A stretch of 64,000 nt of DNA from assembly GCF_019468465.1 (NCBI RefSeq), contig NZ_CP080519.1, positions 10,037,001 through 10,101,000 of the forward strand, given 5' to 3'. The translations under genes were made by a program, and so were the position numbers. Source of the stretch: Amycolatopsis sp. DSM 110486 (GTDB lineage Bacteria; Actinomycetota; Actinomycetes; Mycobacteriales; Pseudonocardiaceae). A model generated the notes under the pieces. It did not search any database. It had not been told where the DNA came from and was given only the letters and a program-made list of their open reading frames with translations. Below, one piece after another: positions 54,558 through 64,000 of the stretch (within the stretch, counting starts at the first letter, position 1; each line of letters starts with the position of its first letter).

Positions 54558-55037
54558 ATGAGTTCCGCGACCCCGGCCACCGGCCGCTTCATCGTCGTCG
54601 GCTTCGACGGCTCGCCCTCAAGCGACGCGGCACTGCGCTGGGTGCTCGGCGTTGCCGCGCAGCCCGGCGACTCCGTACACGCGGTGGCGGTGCGGCCCGC
54701 TGAGGTCCTCCTCCCCGGTACGTCGTGGGCGCTCCAGCCGCACGGCCGGCGTCCGCCCGGCCAGTACTCACCGCGTGAACACATCGCGAGCATCCGCTCG
54801 GATTTCCCGGGACAAGCCGAAGTCATGATCTCGACCCCACAGGGCGATCCGGCCACCGAGCTGATCACCGCGTCCACTGATGCCGACCTCCTTGTCGTCG
54901 GTGCCCGCGGTGCGGGACGGACGCAACAGCTCCTGCTGGGCAGCGTCTCGCGTGAGTGCGTGCGCTACTCCCGCTGCCCCGTCGTAGTCGTCACCCCCGA
55001 AGCGGCACGCCGGCTCGTCCCCACCACGACCGCCTGA
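54558..55037 (+). CDS. Universal stress protein, single domain
   Basis: A 159-residue USP. IVVGFDGSPSSDAALRWVL opens the fold and VVGARGAGRTQQLLLGSVS is the G-2x-G-9x-G-S ATP-binding motif, followed by CPVVVVTPEA. The ATG at 54558 follows GAGGAAAGGC. Its stop lies one base from the stop of the converging dosS-like gene. It closely resembles the USP at 4763-5242, with the same neighbours. Confidence 0.93.
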   Translation: MSSATPATGRFIVVGFDGSPSSDAALRWVLGVAAQPGDSVHAVAVRPAEVLLPGTSWALQPHGRRPPGQYSPREHIASIRSDFPGQAEVMISTPQGDPATELITASTDADLLVVGARGAGRTQQLLLGSVSRECVRYSRCPVVVVTPEAARRLVPTTTA

Positions 55038-55038
55038 C

Positions 55039-57882
<2,844 letters not shown>

Positions 57883-57885
57883 TGA

Positions 57886-58524
57886 CTACCCTCTCTTACC
57901 CCGCAACTCCGTCGCGAGCACCGCGGCCTGGGTACGCCGCTCCATCCCGAGTTTCGTCAGCAGCCGCGAGACGTAGTTCTTCACAGTCTTCTCCGCCAGG
58001 AACATACGCTCGGCGATCTGCCGGTTGGTCAGCCCCTCGCCGATCAGTTCCAGCAAGCTCCGTTCCTGCTCGGAAAGCTGCGCCAACGGGCCTTTCTTTT
58101 CCGCAGTGTCGCGCAGCTTCGCCATCAGCGCCGCCGCCGCGTGGGCGTCGAGCAAGGACTTGCCGGCCCCCACCTCACGCACCGCGGACACCAGGTCGAG
58201 GCCCTTGATGTCCTTGATGACGTAGCCGCTGGCACCGGCGAGCACGGCGTCGAGCATCGCCTGCTCGTCGGTGTAGGACGTGAGCATCAGACACTTCAGC
58301 CCCACCAGTTTCGACAGCAGCTCGCGCGCCAGCTCGATGCCGCTGCCGTCCGGCAACCGCACGTCCAGCACCGCGACGTCCGGCCGCAGCGCCGGGATGC
58401 GAGCCAACGCCTGCGACACGCTGATGGCCTGTCCGACAACGGTCAGCTCGTCGTCGTCCTCGAGCAGTTCGGCAACCCCTCGCCGAACCACTTCGTGGTC
58501 GTCGACCAGGAACACCCGCAGCAT
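57886..58524 (-). CDS. dosR: DosR/DevR response regulator (NarL/LuxR type)
   Basis: A 212-residue regulator. The receiver domain (1-120) has the acidic pair in VDDHE, phospho-acceptor Asp54 in VLDVRLPDG and the lysine in YVIKDIKG. The C-terminal LuxR-type helix-turn-helix (about 148-205) contains [20 protein letters not shown] and [14 protein letters not shown], nearly the same as the DNA-binding region I know from M. tuberculosis DosR. It should therefore bind the same kind of box. The ATG follows GAGGAGTTCCG. Two DosR-like boxes lie upstream, implying autoregulation. Confidence 0.96.
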   Translation of the reverse strand: MLRVFLVDDHEVVRRGVAELLEDDDELTVVGQAISVSQALARIPALRPDVAVLDVRLPDGSGIELARELLSKLVGLKCLMLTSYTDEQAMLDAVLAGASGYVIKDIKGLDLVSAVREVGAGKSLLDAHAAAALMAKLRDTAEKKGPLAQLSEQERSLLELIGEGLTNRQIAERMFLAEKTVKNYVSRLLTKLGMERRTQAAVLATELRGKRG

Positions 58525-58607
58525 CGGAACTCCTCGTACTCGGGCACAGCGGTATGAGCCGTGCGGTATTCGGAAAGCCTATGGCCGGATTGCCGCTCGA
58601 CGGCGAT

Positions 58608-58642
58608 GACCGAAGTCCCCGCCGGCCCACCTTTGGTCCCTT
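58608..58642. promoter_or_regulatory. Two DosR-like boxes upstream of dosR
   Basis: GACCGAAGTCCCCGCC (58608-58623) and CACCTTTGGTCCCTT (58628-58642) match the box in opposite senses. They lie 85-118 bases before the dosR start and directly next to the stop of the second sensor gene. Confidence 0.65.
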
Positions 58643-60343
58643 TCAGCGCGGTACCGACCAGCTCAGCCGGGTCTGCCCCGTTCCGCGTTCGAGGTTCAGC
58701 ATGCCGCCACGTTCCCGCGCTCGCTGGTCCAGAGCAGCCAGCTCCGGCGCCGCCACCTGCGTGATGTCGCCCGGCCCGTCACACCCCACAACGGCGGTGA
58801 GCCGGCGCGCATCCGCGGTGATCTCCACGCTCACCGCCGTGGCCGCGGCGTGAGCGGCGACCAGCCGCAACGCCTCCCCGAGGAACGGGACCACAGCGTC
58901 GACGGGATAGGTGTCCAGCTTTCCGGCGAACCGGGTGGCCGGAACGAGCCCCAGTGACGATTCAGCTTCCGCCACCACGCGCAGCACTTCGTTGCGCAGC
59001 AGCACCTGCCGGACAGGCGACACGTCGTCGAGCCGGAAGACGGTCGCCTGGACGTGGTTGATGACGTCGTCCAGGTCGGCGATCGTGTCGCGCAGGCGCT
59101 CGGCAACGACAGGCGCCTTCGCCAAAGCCCGCGTGGTCTGCAAGGACAGGCTCGCCGCGTACAGCCGTTGCACGATCTCATCGTGCAACTCGGCGGCAAT
59201 CCGGTCGCGCTCGTCATGCAACGCGTTGCGCTGCTGCTCGGCCCGCGCCTCCGCCAGTTCGATCGCCACCGCGGCCTGGTCCGCGAACCCCGCGGCCATC
59301 TCCAGATCCTCGTCGGTGAACGCCGGCCGACCGGCGCGGCGCGCGGCAGTCAGGACCCCCGTCACCCGGCCATTGCTGGTCAGCGGCACAGCGAACACGG
59401 CGTCGATATCCAGCTCGATCACCGGTGCGCGGCTCAATCGTGCTCGTTCCTGCGGCCATGAGCCCGCCCTCGGTTTTCCGGTCGCCATCACCGTCCCGGA
59501 CATCGTGGCCTCAGCGGGGACGAGCATGCCGAGCAAGGCCTCCGACTGGAGTCCCACCGCGCGATCAACCCGCAGCCAGCGGGGGTCGCCGCTCGGACGG
59601 ACGATCGTGACCAGATCCGCGACGGCCAGTTCCCGTGTGTGGTTCGCGACCAGATCCAGAGGACTTCCCGGATCGAACGACAGGAGCTCACGCGCGATGG
59701 CGCCCGATGCGCGAAGCCAGGCCTGCTGGCTCCGCGCGGTCTCGTACAACCGCGCATTGTCGATGGCACTGCCCGCCGCGGCAGCCAGTGCGAGCGCGAG
59801 CTGCTCGTCCTGCGGGCTGAACCGGCCCCGCTCCCCGTCAGCAAAATACAGGTTCCCGAAAACGCTTTCCCGCACGCGGATCGGCACCCCGAGGAAGCTC
59901 TCCATCGGCGGGTGCCCCGGGGGGAACCCGATCGAACGTGGGTCGTCCTGGAGCCGAGTCCACCGGATCGGCCGCGGGTCGTCGATGAGTGCGCCGAGCA
60001 GGCCCTTGCCCTCGGGCAGGTGCCCAATCCGGGTGAGGGCGTCCGCGTCCATGCCGACGTGCACGAACTCCTCGAGCCGCCCGTCCGCACCGATCACCCC
60101 GAGTGCCGCGTATCGCGCGCCGATCAGCTCGTGCGCGGCGTCGACGATCCGCCGCAGCAACGCCGGGAGAGCGAGGTCGCTGGTGATCATCTGGGTCGCC
60201 CGCAGAAGGCCTCTCAGGCGGCCCTGAGTGCCGATGACTTCTTGGGCGCGTTCGATCAGCTGGGCCAGCAGCTGGTCCAGCTCAAGCCGAGGCTGGTCGG
60301 GGAACGTCAACCGGCCAGGGTCGGCTTCGTCGTGTTCGCTCAC
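58643..60343 (-). CDS. DosT-like GAF sensor with a degenerate kinase domain
   Basis: A 566-residue protein built like DosS/DosT. GAF A contains IGFPPGHPPMESFLGVP, including the candidate haem histidine, and GAF B follows. The dimerisation helix keeps its histidine in DRIAAELHDEIVQRLYAAS. The ATP-binding domain appears worn: the N-box asparagine is absent (GEALRLVAAHAA where DosS has [11 protein letters not shown]), and the D/G1 motif reads GCDGPGD instead of DDGTGLP. The G2 region is also poor. It may act as a sensor, phosphatase or dimer partner rather than a kinase. The GTG at 60343 is chosen because CGGGAGCC lies upstream; a TTG at 60427 is possible. Confidence 0.9.
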   Translation of the reverse strand: MSEHDEADPGRLTFPDQPRLELDQLLAQLIERAQEVIGTQGRLRGLLRATQMITSDLALPALLRRIVDAAHELIGARYAALGVIGADGRLEEFVHVGMDADALTRIGHLPEGKGLLGALIDDPRPIRWTRLQDDPRSIGFPPGHPPMESFLGVPIRVRESVFGNLYFADGERGRFSPQDEQLALALAAAAGSAIDNARLYETARSQQAWLRASGAIARELLSFDPGSPLDLVANHTRELAVADLVTIVRPSGDPRWLRVDRAVGLQSEALLGMLVPAEATMSGTVMATGKPRAGSWPQERARLSRAPVIELDIDAVFAVPLTSNGRVTGVLTAARRAGRPAFTDEDLEMAAGFADQAAVAIELAEARAEQQRNALHDERDRIAAELHDEIVQRLYAASLSLQTTRALAKAPVVAERLRDTIADLDDVINHVQATVFRLDDVSPVRQVLLRNEVLRVVAEAESSLGLVPATRFAGKLDTYPVDAVVPFLGEALRLVAAHAAATAVSVEITADARRLTAVVGCDGPGDITQVAAPELAALDQRARERGGMLNLERGTGQTRLSWSVPR

Positions 60344-60561
60344 CCCGGCTCCCGCTGTCTCGAAAGCCCGCGTTTGGATGAAACCGCGCAGCGCCCAAGT
60401 GTCGGCACCTTCAGGCAACGACGTCAACCCAGCGCATCCCGACCGTAGATCTCAAAACTGCGCGATCAACGAGTAAAAGTGCCAGACGTTCATGGTCGGG
60501 AAGGTCCGTCACGGCGGGCGCAGGACACAGGACCGCCGACACAATGCGAGACTGCGCCCGA

Positions 60562-62922
60562 TCAGCCCACCCACTTCCATTCCAACACCTCAGGCAAATC
60601 CTCGCCGTGCTCGTTGATCCACCGCCGGTGTCGGTCCTGCGCCTGGGTCATCCTCTGCCGCAGCACGCCAGCCGTCGCGACGAGACCCGGCACGCGGTCG
60701 ATCACGTCGATCACCAGCTGGAAGCGGTCCATGTAGTTGAGCACCAACATGTCGAACGGTGTAGTCGTGGTGCCGTGTTCGGTGTAGCCGCGGACGTGGA
60801 ATTCGGCGTGGTTGGTCCGGCGGTAGGCGAGCCGGTGAATGAGCCACGGGTAGCCGTGGTAAGCGAAGATCACTGGACGGTCGGGGGTGAACAGTGCGTC
60901 GAACTCGCGGTCGCCCAGGCCGTGGGGGTGTTCGGCGGCCGGTTGCAGCCGCATGAGGTCGACGACGTTCACTACGCGCACCGCCAGGTCCGGGAGTTCT
61001 GCGCGCAGGATCGAGGCGGCGGCGAGAACCTCCAGTGTGGGGGCATCGCCGGCGCAGGCGAGGACGACGTCGGGCTCACGGTCGAGGTGGGTGCTCGCCC
61101 ACTCCCAGATGCCGACGCCTCGGGCGCAGTGCAGCGCGGCCTCCTGCGCGTCGAGCCAGTCGGGCGTCTCGTTCTTGCCCGCCACGATCACGTTCACGTA
61201 GTCCCGGCTGCGCAGGCAGTGCGCGGCGACCTCGAGCAAGGTGTTGGTGTCCGGCGGGAAGTACGCGCGCACGACCTCCGGGCTCTTGTTCGCCACGTGG
61301 TCGACGAATCCGGGATCCTGATGGGAGAAGCCGTTGTGGTCCTGCCGCCACACGTGGGAGGTGAGCAGGTAGTTCAGCGATGCCACCGGCCGCCGCCACG
61401 GGATATCGCGGTGTGTGCGCAGCCACTTGACATGCTGGTTGACCATAGAGTCCACGATGTGCGCGAACGCCTCATAACAGGAGAACAGGCCGTGGCGGCC
61501 GCTGAGCAGGTAGCCCTCCAGCCAGCCCTGGCACAGGTGCTCTGAAAGCACCTCCAGCACACGGCCCTCCGGCGCGAGATGCTCGTCGGTCCCGACGACG
61601 GTCAGCTGCCAGGCCTTGGCAGTGACGTCGTACACGGCATCGAGGCGATTGGACGCCGTCTCGTCCGGCCCGAACAGCCGGAAGTTCGCCTGTTCTGCGT
61701 TGCGCCGGAACACCTCGCGCAGGAACCGTCCCAGCACCCGCGTCGGCTCCGCGGACGTCGCTCCCGGTTCGCTCACGGGCATCGCGTGCTCAGCGACCTC
61801 GGGAAGAGCCAGCGGTTGCAGCAGGACGCCGCCATTAGCGTGCGGGTTCGCGCCCATTCGCCGGTGCCCGCGGGGAACCAACGCGGTGACCGCAGCGGTG
61901 GGCCGGCCGCGTGCGTCGAACAGCTCGTCGGGCCGGTAGGACCGCAACCACACCTCCAGCGCGTGCAGGTGCTCGGGGTCCTCTCGCACCCGCGCGAGCG
62001 GAACCTGGTGCGCGCGCCAGGTTCCCTCCACCTGCTTACCGTCCACAGTGGCCGGCCCAGTCCAACCCTTCGGAGACCGCAACACGATCATCGGCCAGGG
62101 CCGCCTGCTCCGACTCCGCTGCTGCACTGCCAGATCGGCGACTACGGCGTCGAGCGCGGCCGCCATCGCCTGGTGCATCGCCGCCGGCTGGTCGCCCTCC
62201 ACGTACACCGGTGCCCAACCGGCCCCGCGCAGCAGCGAATCCAGTTCGGACGGCGGGATCCGCGACAGCACCGTGGGGTTGGCGATTTTGTAGCCGTTGA
62301 GGTGCAGAATCGGCAGCACGGCGCCGTCGCGGCGCGAGTCGAGGAACCGGCTCGCCTGCCAGCTGGTGGCCAGCGGTCCCGTCTCGGCTTCACCATCACC
62401 GACGACGCAGGCGACGAGCAGGCCCGGGTTGTCGAACGCGGCGCCGAACGCGTGAGCGAGGGAATACCCCAGCTCACCCCCTTCGTGGATCGAGCCCGGG
62501 ACGTGCGGGGAGACGTGGCTCGGCACGCCGCCGGGGAAGGAGAACTGCCGGAAGAGCTGATGCAATCCCTCCTCGTCGCGGGAAACCTCGGGCCACAGCT
62601 CGGAGTACGTGCCCTCGAGCCACGTGTGCGCCCGCAGTGCGGGCCCGCCGTGGCCGGGACCGGTGACGAACATCGCGTCCAGGTCGTGAGTCAGGATCGC
62701 GCGGTTGAGGTGCGCGTAGACGAAGTTCAGCCCGGGCGAGGTCCCCCAGTGGCCGAGCAGGCGCGGTTTGACCTGCCCGGCCACAAGCGGTTCCTTCAGC
62801 AACGGGTTGGCCATGAGGTAGATCTGCCCCACAGTCAGGTAGTTGGCCGCCCGCCATTGGGAGTCGACCTGAGCCAGCTCGACCGGCGACAGCGTCGCGG
62901 CGGTGGTGTCGAGAGCCGTCAC
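60562..62922 (-). CDS. xfp: Xylulose-5-phosphate/fructose-6-phosphate phosphoketolase
   Basis: A 786-residue thiamine-diphosphate enzyme that splits xylulose-5-phosphate (and often fructose-6-phosphate) with phosphate into acetyl phosphate plus a sugar phosphate. Family segments are [71 protein letters not shown] (ThDP-binding) and [18 protein letters not shown]. Length fits the family. The GTG at 62922 overlaps the USP stop (GTGA). The acetyl phosphate could feed the acetate kinase at 9527 to make ATP. It is separated by 218 bases from the downstream sensor gene. Confidence 0.96.
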   Translation of the reverse strand: MTALDTTAATLSPVELAQVDSQWRAANYLTVGQIYLMANPLLKEPLVAGQVKPRLLGHWGTSPGLNFVYAHLNRAILTHDLDAMFVTGPGHGGPALRAHTWLEGTYSELWPEVSRDEEGLHQLFRQFSFPGGVPSHVSPHVPGSIHEGGELGYSLAHAFGAAFDNPGLLVACVVGDGEAETGPLATSWQASRFLDSRRDGAVLPILHLNGYKIANPTVLSRIPPSELDSLLRGAGWAPVYVEGDQPAAMHQAMAAALDAVVADLAVQQRSRSRRPWPMIVLRSPKGWTGPATVDGKQVEGTWRAHQVPLARVREDPEHLHALEVWLRSYRPDELFDARGRPTAAVTALVPRGHRRMGANPHANGGVLLQPLALPEVAEHAMPVSEPGATSAEPTRVLGRFLREVFRRNAEQANFRLFGPDETASNRLDAVYDVTAKAWQLTVVGTDEHLAPEGRVLEVLSEHLCQGWLEGYLLSGRHGLFSCYEAFAHIVDSMVNQHVKWLRTHRDIPWRRPVASLNYLLTSHVWRQDHNGFSHQDPGFVDHVANKSPEVVRAYFPPDTNTLLEVAAHCLRSRDYVNVIVAGKNETPDWLDAQEAALHCARGVGIWEWASTHLDREPDVVLACAGDAPTLEVLAAASILRAELPDLAVRVVNVVDLMRLQPAAEHPHGLGDREFDALFTPDRPVIFAYHGYPWLIHRLAYRRTNHAEFHVRGYTEHGTTTTPFDMLVLNYMDRFQLVIDVIDRVPGLVATAGVLRQRMTQAQDRHRRWINEHGEDLPEVLEWKWVG

Positions 62923-63821
62923 CGCTTCGGCTCCGGCCGCACCACGAGCACCGGACACGACGCGTGGTGCAGCAGCGCCTGGCTCGTCGAACCGAGGAGC
63001 ATCCCGGCGAACCCGCCGCGCCCGCGGCTGCCGACGACCACCAGCTGGGACCGGTCGGACTCGGCAAGCAGGGCGTGCCGCGGCCGGTCCTGCACGAGCG
63101 TCCGGCGGACCTCGACCTCGGGGTACTTCTCCTGCCAGCCGGCGAGCCGCTGCGCCAGGAGGCGTTCCTCGGTCGGCTCCAGGGATTCCGGCTGCGGCAT
63201 CAGCCGGGCGGTGCTGTCGGCCGAGTCGTACGTGACGTCGTTCCACGCGTGCACCGCCACGAGCGGAACACTGCGGAAGTCGGCTTCTTCGAACGCGACC
63301 CCGATGGCGGCTTCGCTGTTCGGGGTGCCGTCAACCCCGACCACGACGGGGCCGTCCAGAGGCACCGGACCCTCGCCGTGCCGCCCGCGGACCACCGCCA
63401 CCGGGCAGTAGGCGTGGCTCGCGACGGTCGCGGCCGTGGCACCGACGAGCATGCCGGCGAACCCGCCGGTCCCACTCCGGCCGACCACGATCATCCGCAC
63501 GCGCCGCGACCGCTCGATCAAACTGGCGGGCGCGGCGTCGGTGAGCACCTCTGTGCGCACGGTGAGAGCCGCGTCGACGAAGAGCGCCTGTTCCCGGGCC
63601 TTCGCGACGATCCGGTCACCTTCTTGCCGGAGCTGGTCGAACAACACGTCGCTGCCGGCCGACGCACCGCCGTAGTAGAGAGCCGCCACCTGCAGGCAGT
63701 GCACGATTTCCAGCTCGAGGGCCCGACCTGACACGAGCCGCGCGGCCCAGTGGACCGCCTCGTCGGCGCCGGGGGAACCGTCGACGCCCACGACCACGGT
63801 GGTGCTGTTGCGTGTTGTCAT
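62919..63821 (-). CDS. Tandem-domain universal stress protein
   Basis: A 300-residue protein with two USP domains. The first begins [19 protein letters not shown] and has [19 protein letters not shown]. The second begins [19 protein letters not shown] and has [19 protein letters not shown]. The ATG at 63821 overlaps the upstream CBS-BON stop (ATGA) and follows GGAGAGGACC. The phosphoketolase gene is coupled downstream, so the three genes form one transcript. A DosR-like GGACCCTTGGTC lies right at the start codon; its position makes a binding role doubtful. Confidence 0.93.
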   Translation of the reverse strand: MTTRNSTTVVVGVDGSPGADEAVHWAARLVSGRALELEIVHCLQVAALYYGGASAGSDVLFDQLRQEGDRIVAKAREQALFVDAALTVRTEVLTDAAPASLIERSRRVRMIVVGRSGTGGFAGMLVGATAATVASHAYCPVAVVRGRHGEGPVPLDGPVVVGVDGTPNSEAAIGVAFEEADFRSVPLVAVHAWNDVTYDSADSTARLMPQPESLEPTEERLLAQRLAGWQEKYPEVEVRRTLVQDRPRHALLAESDRSQLVVVGSRGRGGFAGMLLGSTSQALLHHASCPVLVVRPEPKR

Positions 63822-64000
63822 GACCAAGGGTCCTCTCCGGACGAAACTGTTTCGGCGCCGACTACGCCGGGCACCGCGAGCGCGAGCAGGGTGGCAACGT
63901 GACGGTCGGTTGTGTCGTCGTAGCGGTCGACAATGCGCACGAGCCCGTCGTGGACCTCGACCTTCCAGCGGCCCGTCCCGCCGTAGATTTCGAGCCAGTG
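63818..64000 (-). CDS. CBS-BON-type protein, C-terminal end (partial)
   Basis: The last 60 codons of a gene that continues beyond the window. The frame reads WKVEVHDGLVRIVDRYDD, then LLALAVPGVVGAETV, the closing part of a BON domain like that of the protein at 32636-33337. The stop overlaps the USP start. The upstream CBS part is inferred from that homologue and cannot be seen here. Confidence 0.7.
   Translation of the reverse strand, partial: HWLEIYGGTGRWKVEVHDGLVRIVDRYDDTTDRHVATLLALAVPGVVGAETVSSGEDPWS

Noticed and set aside
63800..63840. DosR-like GGACCCTTGGTC at the USP start codon
   Set aside because: It coincides with the ribosome site and the coding overlap with the upstream gene, so a binding role is unlikely.

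Overview
The window is very GC-rich DNA with dense, often 4-base-overlapping genes and actinobacterial protein families. The gene set points to an actinomycete, probably of the Pseudonocardiaceae (Amycolatopsis/Pseudonocardia-like); the species cannot be fixed from the sequence. Nearly every gene belongs to a family known from the Mycobacterium tuberculosis DosR (DevR) dormancy regulon. These include universal stress proteins, Acg-type nitroreductases, Hsp20, CBS-domain proteins, a CtpF-like P-type ATPase, a Rip3-like protease, relatives of Rv2004c, Rv1733c and Rv2030c, a PncB-like enzyme, the response regulator DosR itself and two DosS/DosT-like sensors. In M. tuberculosis these genes are scattered; here they form one island of about 64 kb. 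About twenty upstream regions carry short elements resembling the DosR box (GGGACTTTNGGCCCT and its complement).

Layout. 0-5.2 kb: CBS protein, frameshifted nitroreductase, a beta-CASP-like protein without metal ligands, a PEP-synthase fragment, a second broken nitroreductase, a universal stress protein (USP). 5.7-13.8 kb: a leftward operon hsp20, GNAT-acetyl-CoA synthetase, ackA, two small proteins, ctpF-like ATPase. 13.8-23.6 kb: a decayed zone (ftsH, adh, galT, usp, phosphoribosyltransferase and YbhN-like relics) with intact islands: a tandem USP, an FAD monooxygenase, an adenosine-specific kinase. 23.6-33.9 kb: USP, SulP transporter, Rv2004c-like kinase, nitroreductase, SHOCT protein, GAPDH, DoxX-like protein, zinc dehydrogenase, CBS-BON protein, USP. 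33.9-37.6 kb: full ppsA, a deletion scar, second hsp20, DUF4389 protein. 37.6-51.8 kb: flavodoxin, Rip3-like protease, a P-type ATPase fused to hemerythrin, dehydrogenase, tandem USP, transporter, pncB, TreT-YHS, GalT-like enzyme, Rv1733c-like protein. 52-64 kb: CBS, two nitroreductases, USP, dosS, nitroreductase, dosR, second sensor, phosphoketolase, USP, CBS-BON.

How the genes may work together (inference). The sensors and DosR would switch the island on under low oxygen or NO. Phosphoketolase, acetate kinase and the NDP-forming acetyl-CoA synthetase form a route from sugar phosphates to acetyl phosphate, acetate plus ATP, and acetyl-CoA, with GAPDH and PEP synthase adjusting glycolytic flux. 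The USPs, Hsp20, CBS proteins and nitroreductases would protect the resting cell and manage its nucleotides and flavins.

The island also looks internally duplicated. Three blocks in the order A-B-C (0-16.7 kb) recur as B'-C'-A' (36-55 kb) in the same orientation, and each block has lost different genes. Many relics and single-base frameshifts fit paralogue decay, though sequencing error cannot be excluded.
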